From contig JACONN010000002.1 in the NCBI GenBank assembly GCA_014323675.1, forward strand, positions 434,001 through 498,000: a DNA stretch of 64,000 nt, given 5' to 3'. The notes beneath the pieces were generated by a model. The model was not told where the DNA came from. It saw only the letters and a program-made list of their open reading frames with translations, and ran no database searches. Position 1 is the stretch's first letter; the number at the start of each line of letters is the position of its first letter. Position numbers and translations under genes: made by a program. Of this stretch, positions 18,985-28,769 are shown piece after piece. The DNA is from Hormoscilla sp. GM7CHS1pb (GTDB lineage: Bacteria > Cyanobacteriota > Cyanobacteriia > Cyanobacteriales > Desertifilaceae).

Positions 18985-19069
18985 GCAAACGCTAAAGCGT
19001 TTACTACAAACGGCAAACCCTAAAGCGTTTACTACAAACGGCAAACCCTAAAGCGTTTACTACAAACGG
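18985..19069. repeat. short repeat, 3 units of about 29 bp
   Basis: Units of gcaaacgctaaagcgtttac followed by tacaaacg are repeated three times. Each contains the palindrome aaacgctaaagcgttt or a close variant. The same family recurs at 20229-20258, 37763-37862 and 63953-64000. Confidence 0.85.
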
Positions 19070-19310
19070 CCCGATCGGCTGAGATTGCGATCTTTTTCTA
19101 GTCAGGAATCAAATCACTCATCCCCAAGATTATCTACCATGAAAAAGCAACAGTCATTCTTAACTCTACAATATCTATATCGAATCGGCAAAAACATCAG
19201 ATCATATCTATTAAAATACTGTAATCTTGAGGCTAATTGTGGGAAAATCATATCCCATAAAACTATGATATCCATGACTGGCAGAACCTAGTCCAAAGGA
19301 GGTAGATAAT

Positions 19311-19847
19311 ATGATGTTGCATATAGCAGAACGGCTAAGTTATCGGCGCCGGGTCGAGGGTATCGTTAAGTCTCTATTGAAGAAAAGGAAAAAAAATCAG
19401 CATCTAGGCGAGAAAACCATGAAAAAATTTCAGATGCAAACCGAAACCGATCTGAACGCATTACAAATGGTTTTGCAATGGTACGATCAGCTACAGACTC
19501 TACCAATTCCCAAACGAGTTTGGATGCAGTGCCAACTGGCCCTAGCGGAAGGTTTTACTAACGCAGTTCGCCACGCACACAAAGATCTGCCGCCCTCAAC
19601 TATCATAGAACTAGAAGTCAAGGTGTTCGGCGATCGTTTAAAGATGAAAATTTGGGATTGCGGAAAGCCATTTGACTTCCAGGCCCAATTGCGGAAATCT
19701 CTGGCAGAAACAGAGGAGTTACAAGCAGAAAAGGAAGGAGGAAGAGGTGTGTTATTATTGCAGCGGATAGCAGATAAACTCAGTTATAAACGCACAGATG
19801 ATGGACGCAATTGTCTGGCGATCGTCAAGCATTTTTCAGTAATTTGA
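19311..19847 (+). CDS. anti-sigma factor-like ATP-binding protein (RsbW/HATPase_c type)
   Basis: A 178-residue protein. The GHKL/HATPase core has the N-box LALAEGFTNAVRHAHK (about 83-98), the G1-like motif IWDCGKPFDF (about 114-123) and the G2-like GGRGVLLLQRIAD (about 144-156), as in RsbW/SpoIIAB serine kinases that bind anti-anti-sigma factors. The ATG at 19311 follows a near-perfect Shine-Dalgarno (aaaggaggt at 19295-19303, seven bases away), so I chose it over the Met at 19419, which matches the usual family start. It has a basic extra N-terminus of 36 residues. No STAS partner is adjacent. Transcribed alone. Confidence 0.8.
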   Translation: MMLHIAERLSYRRRVEGIVKSLLKKRKKNQHLGEKTMKKFQMQTETDLNALQMVLQWYDQLQTLPIPKRVWMQCQLALAEGFTNAVRHAHKDLPPSTIIELEVKVFGDRLKMKIWDCGKPFDFQAQLRKSLAETEELQAEKEGGRGVLLLQRIADKLSYKRTDDGRNCLAIVKHFSVI

Positions 19848-20305
19848 TATTTCTGTAGGTTGGGTTTCCCCACGTTACCCAACCTACGTAAATGCCATCA
19901 TAATTAGTCGATCTACAGATAAACTAAAGTGCTTCCTCGTTCGTAGTAAGACACCGTTTACGGTGTGGGTGCATCTCAGTTTTGTAATCTAGCCCCTGCG
20001 CAGCGGAGGGGGCCCGGAGCGTGGGCTTTGTTTCTGTAGCCGGACCCTTTAGGGTTCGGGCGTAGCGTAGTAGCGCCCGCAAAAATGTACCCCTTTACGG
20101 ATTCCCAGGCGCGAAAGTGTCTAGAGAGGATCTCAGATCGATTTTCCGATCTCCACATATAAAAGTTAATTTGTCAAGTTTTATTAATGGACCGACAATA
20201 GTATAGCTCGTTAATTTGAATAGGCGATCGGCAAACGCTAAAGCGTTTACTACGAACCTGCTATACTGGAAAAGAAGTGATTAACCACAACCACCAGGAG
20301 ACCAC
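19848..20305. other. intergenic repeats
   Basis: 458 bases without a gene. It contains the hairpin ggttgggtttccccacgtta / cccaacc near 19858-19888, repeat fragments (gcgcagcggagggggcccgg, also seen near 43480) and one copy of the aaacgctaaagcgttt repeat at 20229-20258. Confidence 0.5.
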
Positions 20306-20578
20306 ATGATTGCTCAGACGATCGAAAAAACCCAAGAAAGCTCGAGCATTGCCCAAGCAATAATGGCGAAGCTACAGGAGTTACCCTTAGAGCAGCAGCA
20401 GGAAGTGTTAAACTTTGTGGAGTCTTTAGCACAAAAATTAGCTCCCCGCAAGACTATCTGGGACGAGATTCGAGAAATCGTCAAAGACGTACCAGATGAA
20501 CTGTGGGATAGCATGCCCACAGATGGCGCTTTGCAGCACGACCACTATCTTTATGGTACGCCAAAGAAGGAAGTATGA
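20306..20578 (+). CDS. DUF2281-like antitoxin
   Basis: A 90-residue protein. SIAQAIMAKLQELPLEQQQEVLNFVESLAQ (about 15-45, given here as the run from SIAQ to SLAQ) is the leucine-rich segment of DUF2281-type antitoxins that start with KLxxLPxxxQxEVLxFxE. A WDEI/ELWD tail may bind the toxin. Its stop overlaps the start of the PIN gene by four bases (atga at 20575-20578), so the two are translationally coupled. It probably neutralises the toxin and represses the operon. Confidence 0.75.
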   Translation: MIAQTIEKTQESSSIAQAIMAKLQELPLEQQQEVLNFVESLAQKLAPRKTIWDEIREIVKDVPDELWDSMPTDGALQHDHYLYGTPKKEV

Positions 20579-20982
20579 GAACGGTATTTGTGGATACTTT
20601 CTACTGGGTATCCTTCACCAACCCCAAAGACCCATTGCATCAGCAAACTGTAGAAATTGAGAGGAGTATGCAAGGAGTTCGACTTGTGACAACTGAAGTT
20701 GTGCTGATTGAACTTCTCAACTACTTCTGTTCCTACGGTTCCCTGATGCGACAGAAAACAGCGATGATTGTTCATAGAATCTTGAAAAATCCAACTATTG
20801 AAGTCGTCCCTCACTCTGCTGAACTGTTCAGCGCGGCACTGGAACTCTATGAAAATAGACTGGACAAAGGTTATAGTCTCACAGATTGCATTTCCATGCA
20901 GGTAATGCGATCGCGTGGCATCACAGAACTGTTGACCCAAGATCGGCATTTCGTGCAAGAAGGATTTGTCATCTTACTCTAG
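20575..20982 (+). CDS. PIN-domain RNase toxin
   Basis: A 135-residue PIN protein (VapC-like). The first acidic site is FVDTFYW (D7), the second VLIELLNYF (E44), then SLTDCISM (D102) and LLTQDRHF (D119), which together make a complete PIN acidic set. Members cleave RNA with Mg2+ or Mn2+. It overlaps the upstream antitoxin gene by four bases. The gene looks intact. Confidence 0.8.
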   Translation: MRTVFVDTFYWVSFTNPKDPLHQQTVEIERSMQGVRLVTTEVVLIELLNYFCSYGSLMRQKTAMIVHRILKNPTIEVVPHSAELFSAALELYENRLDKGYSLTDCISMQVMRSRGITELLTQDRHFVQEGFVILL

Positions 20983-21062
20983 ACATAACTTACCCTTCAG
21001 CTAGAGATTAGGCAGCAATGCTAATGGCTAATAGCAATGAACAATTAGCCATTAGCTAATCA

Positions 21063-21852
21063 TTAAGCCCCCATTCCGGAATAATGCTTCAACCCCCGCC
21101 GCCATAGCCAGCGATTTAAGGCATAGAATATCATTCCCCAGCCCAGCATCGTCATTAACCCGCGCGGCACATTCACTGGCAAACCGACCAAAATTGCCGC
21201 TGGGAAATGCAAGAAATAGGGGAACGGCGTCCAAAGCGCTATCTCCCGCACCACCGGGGGAAACACCTCCAGGGGCGCGATATAACCCGAGAAAAACAGA
21301 AAGAACAAAAACCACAGTTGCTCGATCGCACTTGCCCTCTCCGTCCAAAAAGCCAACAGCGCCGCCGTATATTGGATCGAAAACCGGACTATAAAAGCCA
21401 GGACAATTACCAGGACAAACAGCAGCAGATTCCCTAAAGTTGGCAGCCAAAACCCTTGGGGATAAAGGGCAAAAAAATAAACCCAGCACCACCAGCAAAA
21501 ACGGCGATCGCGCCACCCGTTCCGACAAATGCATCGCCACGTGACGCCAAACCGGGTCAATTGGCTGTAGCAGTTGGGGAGATAACTTACCCTGCACCAC
21601 TTGTTTCTCAAACTCCCAGATCACCCAGACGATCGTCAATTGCCGCACGGTAAAGACTGCGATAAAGTAACGGGCAAAATCAACTGGAGCTAACCCAAAG
21701 CGTCCCGAACCAGCCGCTTCCATCCAGATGCCCATCATAATTAACGACATGCTGCCAGATAAAGTCCAGAAGAATAGTTCCGCCCGATATTCCAGCATAT
21801 GAGCGTAGTAAGTCACTAGCAACACCCGAGCTTTTCTAAGCATCTGGTTCAT
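21063..21852 (-). pseudogene. ABC-2 type transporter permease, frameshifted
   Basis: From 21852, MNQMLRKARVLLVTYYAHML with hydrophobic helices continues in frame to about 21480. There an A7 run (cagaaa-free; gggcaaaaaaataaaccc) holds one base too many, and the correct frame continues as FALYPQGFWLPTLGNLL to SGMGA at 21063. The corrected product is about 262 residues with six membrane segments and resembles the ABC-2 permeases of cyanobacterial exporters (DUF990-like). Its start overlaps the ATPase stop by four bases (21849-21852). The substrate cannot be told. Confidence 0.7.
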
Positions 21853-22831
21853 GAGACAACTCCCGTCTGAAATACTTGCCCCACCACCTGTTCGATCGGG
21901 GGGTCAGTCACGGTCAAATATGCTACATCCAACTCCGTCAGCAATCGCGTCACAGTCTTAGTCAGTTGTTCCCTGCGCACCAGGAAGCGCACCATCTGAC
22001 CTATCACTTCTTTAATCTCACCATAGTTAGATAACACCTCTTGAGGATACTCCTGGGCGAAATCTACCTTCACCTCCCGATAGGGAGCAAAGCGCTGCAA
22101 CAGTCCTTCTAGAGAGCCATCATAGACTAGCTGACCCGTATGCATCAGCAGTACCCGCCGACAGAGGGCCGTGATATCTGCCATGTAATGACTTGTTAAG
22201 AGTACAGTCGCCTGATAGCGCTGATTGTACTCCCGCAAGAAGTCTCGCACGCTCACCTGAGCATTAACATCCAGTCCCAGGGTAGGCTCATCCAAAAATA
22301 GTACCTGGGGACGGTGCAGCAGCGCCGCCAATAATTCCGCTTTCATCCGTTCCCCAGAGAAAGTTTCCGCACGGGTTGGGTTAACTTTCCCTCTAGTGTT
22401 AACATTTCTGTCAGTTCCCCGACCCGTAAGCGAAACTCTCTTTCTGGGATATTGTAAACAGCCCCATTAATCCTCAGAGAATCCATTGCTGGCAAATCCC
22501 AGAGTAACTGCTGTTTTTGCCCCATCACCAAAGTAATTTTCCGCAAAAAAGCAGCCTGACGCCGAAAGGGGACGTGACCAGCAACTCTCACCTGACCGCC
22601 GGAGGGATGAATCAGACCCGCTAGCATTTTCAGCGTCGTGGTCTTACCCGCGCCATTAGCACCCAAAAATCCTACTACCTCACCCGCTGCGATGTGGAAG
22701 GAGACATTCTGAACAGCTTTCACATCTCGGTAGGTGCGTTGCAGGAAGTGGCGCAATGTCCCCTGCAGTCCTGGTTCTTTGACCGCTACTGGATAGACCT
22801 TGCTCAAATCCTGGACTACAATGCTCTGCAT
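21849..22831 (-). pseudogene. ABC transporter ATP-binding protein, frameshifted at the signature motif
   Basis: The first frame (22831-22343) has Walker A GANGAGKTTTLKML (about 75-88) and a Q-loop MGQKQQLLW, ending KLSLGNG. The second (22346-21849) begins MKAELLAALLHRPQVLFLDE with Walker B and H-loop LLTSHYM. One missing G in the gggg run near 22357 breaks the ABC signature LSLGER. The corrected length is about 326 residues, normal for this exporter type. It powers the permease encoded next. As this is a conserved gene with a homopolymer lesion, a sequence error is likely. Confidence 0.75.
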
Positions 22832-23148
22832 CAGCTTTACCTGTTACGATACTGATGCCATCCTATGCCAATCTGGGATTGTGGTTAGAGTCGGACGACG
22901 GGCATCTCATCTGTCGGTGTCGTAAATGCTATACCTTTTTTTTAATTGTAGGAGCGCAATTGAGCATCAATTGAGCTGCGATCGGGAATGTGTAATTAGT
23001 CAGTCTGGTGGGCGGTGGTGGCCCATCTTACAAAAATTTATTGTGCCTAGTAAGTTGTCAGTCTGGTGGGCACCGCCCACCCTACTAATGGCAACTTGAT
23101 GCGTGAGGGGTCAAAGCCCATGCATCCCGAACGCATCGAAACAAGGTT
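22832..23148. other. intergenic repeats
   Basis: 317 bases between the ABC gene and desC. It carries two copies of a tcagtctggtgggc repeat (near 23000 and 23058) and HIP-like ctgcgatcggg. No gene is seen. Confidence 0.5.
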
Positions 23149-23988
23149 CTACTTGGAAGCTAGTTTTACCTTACTTGCTAATCCCACTGCTTGTAGCAGC
23201 TGAATTGTCATCCAAGTCAGGTCAATTTCCCACCATTTCAGACCGTGGCGAGCCGAATATTGAAAGGCATGATGGTTGTTATGCCAACCTTCACCATAGG
23301 TGACCAGGGCCACCCACCAGCAGTTGGTAGAGCGCTCGTCCGAGTCATAGGTACGATAGCCAAACATATGGGTAGCACTGTTAACGAACCAGGTGCAGTG
23401 AAACACCACTACTAGGCGGACGAAAATACCCCAAACTACAAAGGGCCAACCTCCCAGCAAGTATAGCAATACTCCCAAAGCTATCTGGATAGGGAAAAAG
23501 TAGTTTTGCAAAAACTGATAAACCGGGTCATCTACAATATCTTGGGTGTAGCGATGGATTTCCCAATCTTCGGGGATATGATATAGCATCCATCCCATGT
23601 GGCTCCACCAAAAGCCACGAGATGAGTCATGGGGGTCTCCCTTTCCATCCGAGTGCTTATGATGCTGGCGGTGCAGACCGACCCAATCAATCACTCCCCC
23701 TTCGCAGCTGAGGGAACCGCAGAAAATGAAAAAATACTCCAGCCATTTAGGAGTCTGGAAACTGCGGTGGGTGACCAGGCGATGGAATCCTAGTGTAATT
23801 CCCAATCCACCAGTTATCCAGTGTAAGAATACTGCCAGACCCACTGCTGTCCAAGTAAAATTAATGGGCAGCAATGCCAACAATGCCCCAATATGGACTG
23901 CTATCATAAATACGATCACGTGCCATTTCCGGCGTAGTGGCGTTGCAGGCAACGTCTCGTCGATTTGTTTTGAAGATGTGATTGTCAT
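23149..23988 (-). CDS. desC: acyl-lipid delta-9 desaturase type fatty acid desaturase
   Basis: A 279-residue integral membrane di-iron desaturase. The three histidine boxes are HRLVTH (about 69-74), HRQHHKHSD (about 106-114) and HNNHH (about 239-243), the pattern and spacing of DesC-type delta-9 desaturases. Four or so hydrophobic segments surround them. In cyanobacteria these enzymes desaturate stearoyl chains on membrane lipids using ferredoxin, and help adaptation to cold. The gene is intact and monocistronic. Confidence 0.85.
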   Translation of the reverse strand: MTITSSKQIDETLPATPLRRKWHVIVFMIAVHIGALLALLPINFTWTAVGLAVFLHWITGGLGITLGFHRLVTHRSFQTPKWLEYFFIFCGSLSCEGGVIDWVGLHRQHHKHSDGKGDPHDSSRGFWWSHMGWMLYHIPEDWEIHRYTQDIVDDPVYQFLQNYFFPIQIALGVLLYLLGGWPFVVWGIFVRLVVVFHCTWFVNSATHMFGYRTYDSDERSTNCWWVALVTYGEGWHNNHHAFQYSARHGLKWWEIDLTWMTIQLLQAVGLASKVKLASK

Positions 23989-24089
23989 GAAAATTTATTT
24001 TACCTCATATTCAATCTAACGGATAATTAACTCCGCGCACAATATCTGGCGAAGATCCTTCCTGCCCACAGGCGACCCATGAGGTGTAA

Positions 24090-25319
24090 ATGAACAGCCC
24101 GAAAGCGCTACAAGATGTAAACCAAGCACTTTTGCCGATTTTTCAAGCAATTGACGCTCAGGTCAAGGATAATCTCCAACGGGTCCTAGATGCTTTTCGG
24201 CGTCATCGCCTTGGCGCTCATCATTTTGCTGGCGTCACCGGCTATGGTCATGATGATTTGGGGCGTCAGACCTTGGATAAAGTGTTTGCTGAGGTTATGG
24301 GTGCGGCCTCGGCGATCGTCCGGGTGCAGTTTGTCTCTGGAACCCACGCGATCGCCTGTGGGTTGTTTGGGGTGCTGCGGCCTGGAGAGGAAATGCTCTC
24401 GGTTGTTGGCGATCCCTACGACAGTCTTGAAGAGGTTATCGGTTTGCGGGGACAAGGTCAAGGTTCCTTAATTGATTTTGGTATTAATTACCGTCAGATG
24501 GATCTAACTCCGACTGGTACTGTGGACTGGCAGGCCCTATCGCAAGCTGTGACAGCAAAGACTCGTCTGGTCTTCATCCAGCGTTCCTGCGGCTATTCCT
24601 GGCGTCCCAGTCTCTCGATCGCCGATATCGAACGCATCGTGCAGTTGGTTAAACAACAAAATCCTGACACGATCTGCTTTGTCGATAACTGCTATGGCGA
24701 GTTTATCGAAGACCGGGAACCACCGGCTGTAGGAGCAGATCTGATTGCGGGTTCTACGATCAAAAATCCTGGGGGGACGATCGCCCCATCTGGGGGTTAC
24801 ATTGCGGGTCGAGAAGACCTAGTAGAGGCAGCTGCCTGTCGCCTGACGGTACCGGGAACTGGCAGTACGGGAGGGGCGACGTTTGACCAAAATCGGCTCA
24901 TGTTTCAAGGCTTATTCTTGGCTCCGCAAATGGTGGGAGAAGCGATGAAGGGCAATCACCTGACTGGCTATCTGTTCGATCGCCTGGGCTATCGAGTCAA
25001 TCCTACACCAATGGCGAAGCGCCGGGATATCATTCAGGCTATTCAACTGGGTTCAGCAGCCAAACTGATTGCCTTTTGTCGGGCCATTCAGCAGCATTCC
25101 CCTGTAGGTTCCTATCTCGACCCGGTTCCAGCGGAATTTCCCGGTTATGAAAGTCAGTTGGTGATGGCCGGGGGCACATTTATTGATGGCAGTACCTCTG
25201 AGTTTTCTGCCGATGGCCCCTTGCGGGAACCATATATTGCCTTTTGTCAGGGGGGGACTCATTGGACTCATGTGGCGATCGCCCTAGAAGCTGCCATTGC
25301 CGCAGTTGGGCCAGCTTAG
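24090..25319 (+). CDS. methionine-gamma-lyase-like (aluminium-resistance family) PLP enzyme
   Basis: A 409-residue PLP-fold enzyme of the family annotated as methionine gamma-lyase family or aluminium resistance protein. It shows VQFVSGTHAIA (cofactor phosphate region, about 80-90), FVDNCYGEF (about 200-208) and the Schiff-base lysine in GSTIKNPGG (about 227-235). The C-terminal EPYIAFCQGGTHWTHV is characteristic. The exact substrate is not known for cyanobacterial members. Intact; the 185-bp tandem array starts 18 bases after the stop. Confidence 0.8.
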   Translation: MNSPKALQDVNQALLPIFQAIDAQVKDNLQRVLDAFRRHRLGAHHFAGVTGYGHDDLGRQTLDKVFAEVMGAASAIVRVQFVSGTHAIACGLFGVLRPGEEMLSVVGDPYDSLEEVIGLRGQGQGSLIDFGINYRQMDLTPTGTVDWQALSQAVTAKTRLVFIQRSCGYSWRPSLSIADIERIVQLVKQQNPDTICFVDNCYGEFIEDREPPAVGADLIAGSTIKNPGGTIAPSGGYIAGREDLVEAAACRLTVPGTGSTGGATFDQNRLMFQGLFLAPQMVGEAMKGNHLTGYLFDRLGYRVNPTPMAKRRDIIQAIQLGSAAKLIAFCRAIQQHSPVGSYLDPVPAEFPGYESQLVMAGGTFIDGSTSEFSADGPLREPYIAFCQGGTHWTHVAIALEAAIAAVGPA

Positions 25320-25337
25320 TCATCCCGCAGGGGGTTT

Positions 25338-26243
25338 AACTCGTTCCATGACTCCGGCATGGAACGCATTTTTGAGGCTCTGCCTCCTGAGATTGCCTTA
25401 TTTATCCTCTGGCAATCACATGCACCAACCATGTCAACGGACTACATATCATCGGAGGCAGGAGCCTCCCACCAAGGGTTCCAAGGCGGAGCCTTGGAAC
25501 CAGGCCGAAGGAGTTCGGAGTTAACTCGTTCCATGACTCCGGCATGGAACGCATTTTTGAGGCTCTGCCTCCTGAGATTGCCTCATTTATCCTCTGGCAA
25601 TCACATGCACCAACCATGTCAACGGACTACATATCATCGGAGGCAGGAGCCTCCCACCAAGGGTTCCAAGGCGGAGCCTTGGAACCAGGCCGAAGGAGTT
25701 CGGAGTTAACTCGTTCCATGACTCCGGCATGGAACGCATTTTTGAGGCTCTGCCTCCTGAGATTGCCTCATTTATCCTCTGGCAATCACATGCACCAACC
25801 ATGTCAACGGACTACATATCATCGGAGGCAGGAGCCTCCCACCAAGGGTTCCAAGGCGGAGCCTTGGAACCAGGCCGAAGGAGTTCGGAGTTAACTCGTT
25901 CCATGACTCCGGCATGGAACGCATTTTTGAGGCTCTGCCTCCTGAGATTGCCTCATTTATCCTCTGGCAATCACATGCACCAACCATGTCAACGGACTAC
26001 ATATCATCGGAGGCAGGAGCCTCCCACCAAGGGTTCCAAGGCGGAGCCTTGGAACCAGGCCGAAGGAGTTCGGAGTTAACTCGTTCCATGACTCCGGCAT
26101 GGAACGCATTTTTGAGGCTCTGCCTCCTGAGATTGCCTCATTTATCCTCTGGCAATCACATGCACCAACCATGTCAACGGACTACATATCATCGGAGGCA
26201 GGAGCCTCCCACCAAGGGTTCCAAGGCGGAGCCTTGGAACCAG
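25338..26243. repeat. 185-bp tandem array, 4.9 units
   Basis: Unit starts at 25338, 25523, 25708, 25893 and 26078 are almost identical. Each unit contains palindromes gttccatgactccggcatgg(aac), gaggcaggagcctc and gttccaaggcggagccttgg(aac). Open frames of 116 and 71 codons recur on both strands because of the repeat and are not believed to be genes. Near-identity between units indicates recent expansion. Confidence 0.95.
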
Positions 26244-26460
26244 AAAGTCTCACGTCCGGCTCGAATCGATCTTGTTGCCCGGAAACGAATTGGAAGGGGT
26301 GCTTCCATCAGAACTGGGAAATATTCAGAGCTTAGAATAGCTTGACGTGGCTTATACCCTCGTACATGGGAGTATCTCAACAGCGTTGAGGAGGTTAGCT
26401 AACCTGAAGTTGGTTTACTTGACTAATACCAACTTTGAAGGTAGCATCCCCTCTGAGGGG
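26244..26460 (+). pseudogene. remnant of a plant-type leucine-rich-repeat gene behind a group II intron scar
   Basis: In the plus frame from about 26270: LLPGNELEGVLPSELGNIQS, an in-frame TAG, LDVAYTLVHGSISTALRRL, then LANLKLVYLTNTNFEGSIPS. These are about two and a half LRR units of the ~24-residue GxIPxxLGxLxxLxxL type. Just upstream, gaaagtctcacgtccggctc (26246-26265) looks like the 3' half of a group II intron domain V. The LRR gene thus seems to be cut by an intron remnant and the tandem array. Its 3' end merges with the next gene's upstream region. Confidence 0.5.
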
Positions 26461-26544
26461 CACGGACTTGATGTCCCAGCTAGTCAAACCTACCTAGTAG
26501 AGGTAGAGTCTCAAGAAGATTTGATTACACAAGGAGAAAAAAAG

Positions 26545-27552
26545 ATGTCAGTAGAAGAAAATGTGCCTGTTATAGAGGTGCTCGATGCTTCAACACAAGA
26601 ACAAGAAAATGTGCCTATTGAAGAGCTACCCGATCCCTGGACACAAGAGCAAGAAAATGTGCCTATTGAAGGGCTACCCGCTGCTTCAACACAAGAACAA
26701 GAAAATGTGCCTGTTGAAGAGCTACCCGATCCCTGGACACAAGAACAAGACAAGGTGCCTGTTGAAGAGGTGCCCGCTGCTTCGACACAAGTTAAAATAA
26801 TAGGAATAGAAAGATTACCGTTTTTGGCTGATTTTCAACGTGAAGGACATCTTTTCCTTCCGTTAGATTTCGCTAATGATTATGTAAAATGGACGTTCGA
26901 GGATTTTGTGTTTGAGTACGAGTGGGAAGATTGCAAGGTGTCCTTAAAGGGTTCGATCCCCTACAATCACGAATATGATGAAATGTCTCCGTGTACTGAG
27001 TATACGAATACAAAGCTTGAAGTCAAAAAATGTCGTTACAAAACCTCATACCGATCCTTCCCTGTGATGGGTGACGACAAGTACTGCACGTTTACCCTAG
27101 GTCAGTTGAATTCAGACATTGAACTCGAAAAAGTCTTTTCCACAGCAGCGTTACAGAAGGCTGTGAATTACTTCAAGAATGTTCACAAAGCAGTGTTACA
27201 GGGGGCTGTGAAGGGACAGGGGGCTGTGAAGGGCTCCAAGGAAGAAAAGGAAGAACACTCATTCCTCTATAAAGTTGACAAGAGCGGTCTCATAAAACCA
27301 GTGAGCTTTCGGCTTCAGTTGACCAAACAGAATGAAAATGAGGAAGGATACGTGATTCTTCCGAACGTAAAATTAGATTTAGATTTCCATATCAGTTATG
27401 ATGAGGAGTTAGGGGGGGAGTATTGTTCTGGTGCTACGTGTAATCATTTGTTTACTCCGATTTTCATTCCCGAGAATTGTAAGTGGGTAGCTTCAGAAGA
27501 CTTATACATGGAGGGCTTGAAACTTTACGAGAATCTGAAGCGTTTAGTATAA
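26545..27552 (+). CDS. unknown protein with N-terminal acidic 14-16-residue repeats
   Basis: Start chosen at ATG 26545 because aaggag (26531-26536) lies eight bases upstream; the longer open frame would fuse it with LRR debris. The 335-residue product begins MSVEENVPVIEVLDAST, then four to five repeats of the type QEQENVPIEELPDPWT (about residues 1-85). A folded, Cys-containing region follows (for example CKVSLKGSIPYNHEY, CTFTLGQLN, YCSGATCNHLF). No signal peptide or membrane segment is seen. I do not recognise the family. The repeats look like a flexible docking tail. Confidence 0.65.
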   Translation: MSVEENVPVIEVLDASTQEQENVPIEELPDPWTQEQENVPIEGLPAASTQEQENVPVEELPDPWTQEQDKVPVEEVPAASTQVKIIGIERLPFLADFQREGHLFLPLDFANDYVKWTFEDFVFEYEWEDCKVSLKGSIPYNHEYDEMSPCTEYTNTKLEVKKCRYKTSYRSFPVMGDDKYCTFTLGQLNSDIELEKVFSTAALQKAVNYFKNVHKAVLQGAVKGQGAVKGSKEEKEEHSFLYKVDKSGLIKPVSFRLQLTKQNENEEGYVILPNVKLDLDFHISYDEELGGEYCSGATCNHLFTPIFIPENCKWVASEDLYMEGLKLYENLKRLV

Positions 27553-27572
27553 AAAAATATTTTTTTTATACT
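27545..27572 (+). terminator. AT-rich hairpin at the stop codon
   Basis: agtataaaaaaa / ttttttttatact forms a near-perfect stem around the stop codon of the preceding gene. The long T stretch suggests a bidirectional or plus-strand terminator. From 27587 to 27655 a ggtaactctcggaaggtcag repeat occurs twice with a variant between; no gene is present up to 27799. Confidence 0.5.
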
Positions 27573-27799
27573 AGCTAGTCGGTAACTCTCGGAAGGTCAG
27601 ATAATGACTCTCGGAGGGTCATCGGTAACTCTCGGAAGGTCAGATAAGGGACTTGCGGTTTATTAATGTACCACGTCTGACAGTTACTCTTTCTCTTATT
27701 TCTAGTCTGGTTCAAAATGCCTCAAACCCGCATTCTGAGAGTCTCTAAGATCCCTAACTCCGAAGTCCGAACTCCTCCTAGTCCATCAACTATCAACAT

Positions 27800-28705
27800 T
27801 TAATATTGGATGCGATCGGGAGTTTGACCCTTCTGGACATTTTTCTCCAAAAAATCGATTATTTTCTCGGCCACATCAATTTGAGTTGAAGTTTCAATCC
27901 CTTCTAGTCCCGGGGAAGAATTCACCTCCATCACTACTGGACCGTGGTTCGATCGCAGGATATCCACACCTGCTACCTTCAGTCCCATTTTCTTGGCCGC
28001 CCGCACTGCTGTCGAACGTTCTTCGGGTGTCAACTTAATTAGTTCTGCTGTGCCACCCCGGTGCAGGTTAGACCGGAATTCTCCTGGTGCCCCCTGTCGC
28101 TTCATTGATGCCACTACCTTATCACCAATTACAAAACAGCGAATATCAGTACCACCTGCTTCCTTGATAAACTCCTGCACCAGGATATTCGCATCCAAAC
28201 CGCGAAAGGCTTCAATCACCGATTCTGCCGCTTTATCTGTTTCCGCTAGCACCACTCCTATTCATTGGGTTCCTTCTAATAGTTTAATCACTAAAGGCGC
28301 ACCGCCAACAATATCGATCAAGCCTTCAATATCTTTGGTAGAATGGGCAAAACCAGTAACCGGCAATCCTATTCCTTCTTTAGCTAGCAATTGCATGCAG
28401 CGCAGCTTATCCCGGGAACGAGAAATTGCTTGGGATGAATTGGCCGAGAATACCCCCATGATTTCAAACTGCCGCACGACAGCAGTGCCGTAGAAAGTTT
28501 TCGATGCCCCGATGCGAGGGATAATGGCATTGAAATCTTCCAACTGTTTCCCCTGATACACTACGGTAGGTCGATGAGAGGTAATATTCATATAACAGCG
28601 AAGATAATCGATCACCTTCATTTCGTGACCGCGCTGTTCCCCTGTCTCTTTGAGTCGGCGGGTGGAGTAGAGGGAAGCTTTTTGGGATAGAATAGCGATT
28701 TTCAT
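27800..28705 (-). pseudogene. rimK: RimK-type ATP-grasp ligase, with an in-frame TGA
   Basis: From 28705: [20 protein letters not shown], a RimK preATP-grasp domain, then the ATP-grasp fold ([51 protein letters not shown]). Members ligate glutamate to proteins or make related peptide bonds. At 28262-28264 a TGA replaces the glycine codon expected in EGTQGIGV, and the same frame resumes as [10 protein letters not shown]. This is a one-base substitution, not a shift. All other ATP-grasp motifs are intact. It lies next to the retropepsin-like gene that usually accompanies rimK. Confidence 0.8.
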
Positions 28706-28769
28706 CTGTTAGTTGTTAGTGGTTAGATGCGTATGGCGGGCGACAAGAGCTGCCCGTGTCAGTTTTCCA

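Noticed and set aside
25359-26345. Five 116-codon plus-strand genes and 71-codon minus-strand genes
   Set aside because: They repeat exactly with the 185-bp unit and consist of palindromic repeat DNA.
26347-26544. N-terminal extension of the unknown repeat protein with LRR-like sequence
   Set aside because: It is the tail of an LRR remnant; a strong ribosome site before ATG 26545 marks the more likely start.
26950-26980. T-loop-like ggttcgatccc as part of a tRNA
   Set aside because: It lies inside an open coding frame and no acceptor or anticodon stem could be built around it.
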